A stretch of DNA of 64,000 bases from Streptomyces sp. R28 (GTDB lineage Bacteria; Actinomycetota; Actinomycetes; Streptomycetales; Streptomycetaceae): positions 9,413,001-9,477,000 of the forward strand of contig NZ_CP163439.1 of the NCBI RefSeq assembly GCF_041052385.1, in the 5' to 3' direction. The first letter of the stretch is position 1. Every line of letters starts with the position of its first letter. A program made the translations under genes and the position numbers. The notes beneath the pieces are model-generated. The model saw only the letters and a list, made by a program, of their open reading frames with translations. It was not told the DNA's origin and made no database searches. This document shows, piece by piece, positions 60,738 to 64,000 of this stretch.

Positions 60738-61718
60738 ATGACGACCACCACCACCGGTGGCGCCCGTCCCGGCGCCACCGCGCCACCCGGCCCGGCGGCG
60801 AAGGCGAAAGCGAAGGCGAGACATGACGGGCACGGGGTGCGAGGCAGCACCCGCACCTTCTGGCTCTTCGCGGGTCCCTTCCTGGCCGGTCTCCTGCTGT
60901 TCGTCTACGTGCCGGTCGGCTGGAGCTTCTACCTGAGCCTCTTCCAGGCCCAGAACACGGTCGCCCCGACGAAGTTCGTCGGCCTGGACAACTACGCGGA
61001 CATCCTCACCGAAGGGCCGTTCACCGACAGCCTGTGGACCTTCACGCTCTTCGCGCTGATCGTCGTCCCGCTCACCTACGTCCTGGCTCTGGCGCTCGCG
61101 CTGCTCGTCCACCGCATCAGCGTCGCCCGCGCCTTCTTCCGTTCGGTGTTCTTCATACCCACCGCGTGCTCCTACGTCGTGGCCTCGATGGTGTGGAAGC
61201 TGTCGATCTTCAACGGGGTGCGCTTCGGTCTCGCCAACACCGTCCTGGGCTGGTTCGGGATCGAACCCATCGCCTGGATCGGCACCGTCTCCCCGCCCTG
61301 GTACTGGATGGTGCTGGTCACCCTGCGGCTCTGGCTCCAGCTGGGCTTCTACATGATCCTCTTCCTGGCCGCCCTCCAGCAGATCCCCAAGGAACTGTAC
61401 GAAGCGGCCTGGACGGACGGCGCCCGACCCGGCTGGCAGACCTTCCGGCACATCACCCTGCCGCAGCTGCGCACCACCTCGGTCGCCGTGGTGCTCCTCA
61501 TGCTGATCGCGGCGTACCAGGCGTTCGACGAGTTCTACAACCTGCTGCCCAACACCCCCTACGCGCGGCCGCCGTTGGTCTACCTCTACTACACGGCCCT
61601 CGGACAGGGTCAGGACTTCGGCCACGGCAGCGCCGGGGCGCTGGTGCTGTCGGCACTCATCACGATGGTGACGCTGCTGCAGGGCAGGATCTTCGGCTTC
61701 GGAAAGGCGGACCGCTGA
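60738..61718 (+). CDS. Sugar ABC transporter permease (MalF type)
   Basis: A 326-residue inner-membrane permease with six or so helices (FLAGLLLFVYVPVGWSFYLSL; LFALIVVPLTYVLALALALLV) and the coupling EAA loop LYEAAWTDGARPGWQTFRHITLP, which docks to the ATPase. It pairs with the next gene to form the channel for the sugar delivered by the lipoprotein. A Lys/Ala-rich segment (PAAKAKAKARHDG) precedes the first helix. The next gene's ATG overlaps its stop by one base. Confidence 0.94.
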   Translation: MTTTTTGGARPGATAPPGPAAKAKAKARHDGHGVRGSTRTFWLFAGPFLAGLLLFVYVPVGWSFYLSLFQAQNTVAPTKFVGLDNYADILTEGPFTDSLWTFTLFALIVVPLTYVLALALALLVHRISVARAFFRSVFFIPTACSYVVASMVWKLSIFNGVRFGLANTVLGWFGIEPIAWIGTVSPPWYWMVLVTLRLWLQLGFYMILFLAALQQIPKELYEAAWTDGARPGWQTFRHITLPQLRTTSVAVVLLMLIAAYQAFDEFYNLLPNTPYARPPLVYLYYTALGQGQDFGHGSAGALVLSALITMVTLLQGRIFGFGKADR

Positions 61719-62590
61719 TGGCCACCTCCTCCACCACCCATGTCCGCGGCCGTCCACGCACAGTGAGCGAACGGGCCGGCAGCGTCGCCCTCTACACCGT
61801 CGCCGTCGTCGTGGCGCTGCTGTTTCTGGTCCCCTTCTACCTGCTGATCCGCAACAGCCTGGCCACCGACGCCGACATCACCGGGGCGAACTGGAAGTTC
61901 TTCCCGACCGTGCTGCACTGGGAGAACATCCCCGAGCTGTTCAACGACCCCGCGGTACCCATGGCGCGCAGCATGTGGAACTCCCTCGTCGTCGGGGTGC
62001 TCGGCACCGCCGGGCAGCTGCTGGTCTGCTCCCTGGCCGGCTACGCGCTGGCCCGCGTCCCGTACCGGCACGCCAACAAGATCTTCTACGCGGTGCTGGC
62101 CACCCTCATGATCCCCAGCGCGGTCACCTTCGTACCCAGCTTCGTCCTCGTGTCGTCACTGGGCTGGGTCTCCAGCCTGCAAGGCCTCATCGTGCCCGGC
62201 CTGTTCAGCGGCTTCACCGCCTTCCTCTTCCGGCAGTACTTCCTCGGCTTCCCCAAGGAACTGGAGGAGGCCGCCCGGATCGACGGTCTCGGCAGCTGGG
62301 GCACGTACTGGCGGATCGTCGTCCCCAACTCCACCGGCTTCTTCTCAGCGATCGCGGTGATCACCTTCATCACCAACTGGAACGCCTTCCTGTGGCCGCT
62401 GGTCATCGGCCAGGACCAGTCCAGCTGGACGGTGCAGGTGGCCCTGTCGACCTTCACCACCGCGCAGACCGTCAACATCCACGAGCTGTTCCTCGCCGCC
62501 TCCGTGTCCATCCTGCCGCTGGTGCTCGTCTTCCTCTTCCTGCAGCGCTACCTGGTCGAAGGCGTCGCGCACACCGGCATCAAGGGCTGA
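61718..62590 (+). CDS. Sugar ABC transporter permease (MalG type)
   Basis: A 290-residue permease with the MalG-type EAA loop LEEAARIDGLGSWGTYWRIVVPNS and helices such as VALYTVAVVVALLFLVPFYLLI. It starts at ATG 61718 within the TGATG overlap with the upstream permease. Together they form a CUT1 importer whose likely substrate, from the neighbouring GH51, GH59 and GH97 genes, is an arabinose- or galactose-containing oligosaccharide. Confidence 0.94.
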   Translation: MATSSTTHVRGRPRTVSERAGSVALYTVAVVVALLFLVPFYLLIRNSLATDADITGANWKFFPTVLHWENIPELFNDPAVPMARSMWNSLVVGVLGTAGQLLVCSLAGYALARVPYRHANKIFYAVLATLMIPSAVTFVPSFVLVSSLGWVSSLQGLIVPGLFSGFTAFLFRQYFLGFPKELEEAARIDGLGSWGTYWRIVVPNSTGFFSAIAVITFITNWNAFLWPLVIGQDQSSWTVQVALSTFTTAQTVNIHELFLAASVSILPLVLVFLFLQRYLVEGVAHTGIKG

Positions 62591-62673
62591 CCGCAGAGCG
62601 CCCCGGCAACCGCACAGAACGCCACAACCGTAGAGAACGCCACTCTTCGCATCGATCCATTCCGGAGTGACCC

Positions 62674-64000
62674 ATGCCCAACCCCGCTAGCCACCCGCCG
62701 CTCGCAGGGGCCCTACATCTGGACCCCAACTTCACCGTCGGCGAGGTGAATCCGAGGCTGTTCGGATCCTTCGTCGAGCATCTCGGGCGCTGCGTCTACA
62801 CCGGCGTCTTCGAACCGGACCACCCGAGCGCCGATGAGGACGGACTGCGCACCGACGTCCTGGCCCTCATCCGGGAACTGGGCGTCACCATGGTCCGCTA
62901 CCCCGGGGGCAACTTCGTCTCCGGCTACCGCTGGGAAGACGGAGTCGGCCCGGTGGAGGAGCGGCCCCGCCGGCTCGACGGCGCCTGGCGGACCGTCGAG
63001 ACGAACCAGTTCGGGCTGAACGAGTTCATGCGCTTCGCGGCCAAGGCCGACGCCGAGCCGATGCAGGCCGTCAACCTCGGCACCCGTGGCCTGCAGGAGG
63101 CACTCGACCTGCTGGAGTACACCAACCACCCCGACGGCACGGCCTTCTCCGAGCTGCGCCGCTCGCACGGCGTGGACAAGCCGCACGGCATCCGGCTGTG
63201 GTGCCTGGGCAACGAGATGGACGGCCCCTGGCAGCTCGGTCACAAGAGCGCCGACGAGTACGGCCGCCTCGCCGCCGTCACCGCCAAGGCCATGCGCGAC
63301 GTCGACCCGGGTCTGGAACTGGTCGCCTGCGGAAGCTCCAACCGTTCCATGCCGACCTTCGGCGCGTGGGAGGCGACGGTCCTGGAACATACGTACGACC
63401 TCGTCGACTTCATCTCCTGCCACGCCTACTACGAGGAGAGCGACGGCGACGTCGACAGCTTCCTCGCCTCGGCCGCCGACATGGAGGCATTCATCGACGG
63501 GGTGGTCGCCACCGCCGACCACATCGGGGCCAAACGCCACTCCGGCAAGCGGATCAACCTCTCCTTCGACGAGTGGAACGTCTGGTACCAGAGCCGGCCG
63601 GTCAACAACACCGACACCCCGGACTGGAGCGTGGCCCCGCGCCAGCTCGAGGACGTCTACAACGTCACCGACGCCGTCGTGGTCGGCAGCCTGCTGATCA
63701 CCCTGCTGCGCCACTGCGACCGCGTCACCTCGGCCTGCCTCGCCCAGCTGGTGAACGTCATCGCCCCCATCATGACCGAGCCCGGCGGCCCGGCCTGGCG
63801 GCAGACCATCTTCTATCCCTTCGCCGACGCGGCCCGCCACGGTGGCGGCCAGGTGCTCCGGCTCGCCCTGGACACTCCCGTCCACGACACCGCCCGTTAC
63901 GGCGAGGTGCCCCTGCTGCACGCGACCGCCGTCCGCCAGGAGGACGGGACGCTCACCGTCTTCGCCGTCAACCGGGACACCACGAGGCCGCTCGAACTCA
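62674..64000 (+). CDS. GH51 alpha-L-arabinofuranosidase, 3' end outside the window
   Basis: The reading frame opens at ATG 62674 (MPNPASHPPLAGALHLDPN) and remains open to the window edge, giving 442 codons. The GH51 motifs are complete: LFGSFVEHLGRCVYTG, VRYPGGNFVSGYRWEDG, the acid/base Glu181 in CLGNEMDGPWQLGHK and the nucleophile Glu300 in LSFDEWNVWYQ. It has no signal peptide, so it should release arabinose from imported arabino-oligosaccharides in the cytoplasm. It lies 84 bp after the permease gene and completes the ABC operon. About 60 C-terminal residues should lie beyond the edge. Confidence 0.94.
   Translation, partial: MPNPASHPPLAGALHLDPNFTVGEVNPRLFGSFVEHLGRCVYTGVFEPDHPSADEDGLRTDVLALIRELGVTMVRYPGGNFVSGYRWEDGVGPVEERPRRLDGAWRTVETNQFGLNEFMRFAAKADAEPMQAVNLGTRGLQEALDLLEYTNHPDGTAFSELRRSHGVDKPHGIRLWCLGNEMDGPWQLGHKSADEYGRLAAVTAKAMRDVDPGLELVACGSSNRSMPTFGAWEATVLEHTYDLVDFISCHAYYEESDGDVDSFLASAADMEAFIDGVVATADHIGAKRHSGKRINLSFDEWNVWYQSRPVNNTDTPDWSVAPRQLEDVYNVTDAVVVGSLLITLLRHCDRVTSACLAQLVNVIAPIMTEPGGPAWRQTIFYPFADAARHGGGQVLRLALDTPVHDTARYGEVPLLHATAVRQEDGTLTVFAVNRDTTRPLEL

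Overview
The window is a high-GC, densely packed chromosome segment from a Streptomyces or a very close relative. GTG and TTG starts are common, 1-4 bp start/stop overlaps are frequent, TTA codons are almost absent, and several gene families are actinomycete-specific (conservon cvnABCD, DUF6380- and DUF6126-like small proteins, SCO6745-like protein). From memory the order idi, CDF transporter, CDP-alcohol cluster, hopanoid operon resembles the S. coelicolor SCO674x-SCO677x region. No database was consulted.

Region 1 (1-7381) holds the first codons of tex, a 43-residue small protein, an SCO6745-family protein, two DJ-1/PfpI-fold genes (one fused to an AraC domain), an enoyl-CoA hydratase, an anti-sigma-factor-like ATPase, type I isopentenyl-diphosphate isomerase (idi), a cation diffusion facilitator and galE. 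Region 2 (7659-14716) is one tight operon: two CDP-alcohol phosphotransferases, a sugar/polyol-phosphate nucleotidyltransferase, a dehydrogenase with archaeal glycerol-1-phosphate dehydrogenase motifs, a GT2 glycosyltransferase and a two-gene TagGH/Wzm-Wzt type exporter. It looks like a complete route for making and exporting an uncharacterised phosphodiester-linked envelope glycopolymer or glycolipid, and it is the best candidate for an undescribed system here.

Region 3 (15105-28090) is the hopanoid operon: hpnC, hpnD, a small unlisted ORF, hpnE, a polyprenyl diphosphate synthase, squalene-hopene cyclase, hpnG, hpnH, ispG, dxs and hpnO. It joins MEP-pathway precursor supply (dxs, ispG, with idi nearby) to squalene, hopene, adenosylhopane and amino-hopanoid side-chain formation. 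An XRE-cupin regulator and a 39-residue membrane protein follow, with two palindromes as a probable autoregulatory operator.

Region 4 (28931-41516) carries a frameshifted tyrosine phosphatase, a GH36 alpha-galactosidase, a LysM-M23 endopeptidase behind a c-di-AMP (ydaO) riboswitch, a rhamnogalacturonan-degradation operon (SGNH esterase, PL11 lyase, DUF6250 protein) with a LacI-type operator and the only in-frame TTA codon I found, a second SGNH hydrolase, a TetR regulator, a Glu/Leu/Phe/Val-type dehydrogenase and a metallo-beta-lactamase-fold hydrolase. Region 5 (41517-47202) is a conservon (cvnA-D plus a GAF protein). Its CvnA has a long tail containing about 26 His/Met-rich five-residue repeats.

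Region 6 (47276-53072) shows decay: a broken Gfo/Idh/MocA gene with a 9-bp repeat expansion and a GNAT pseudogene next to a long inverted repeat. These flank intact tdh-kbl (threonine catabolism), a LysR regulator, DUF1877 and MmcQ/YjbR genes, and tRNA-Pro(GGG). Region 7 (53242-64000) is a plant-polysaccharide locus: GH59 galactosidase with a ricin-type lectin domain, GH97 glycosidase, ROK repressor, a three-gene sugar ABC importer and a GH51 arabinofuranosidase that runs off the right edge. It probably targets arabinogalactan-type side chains.
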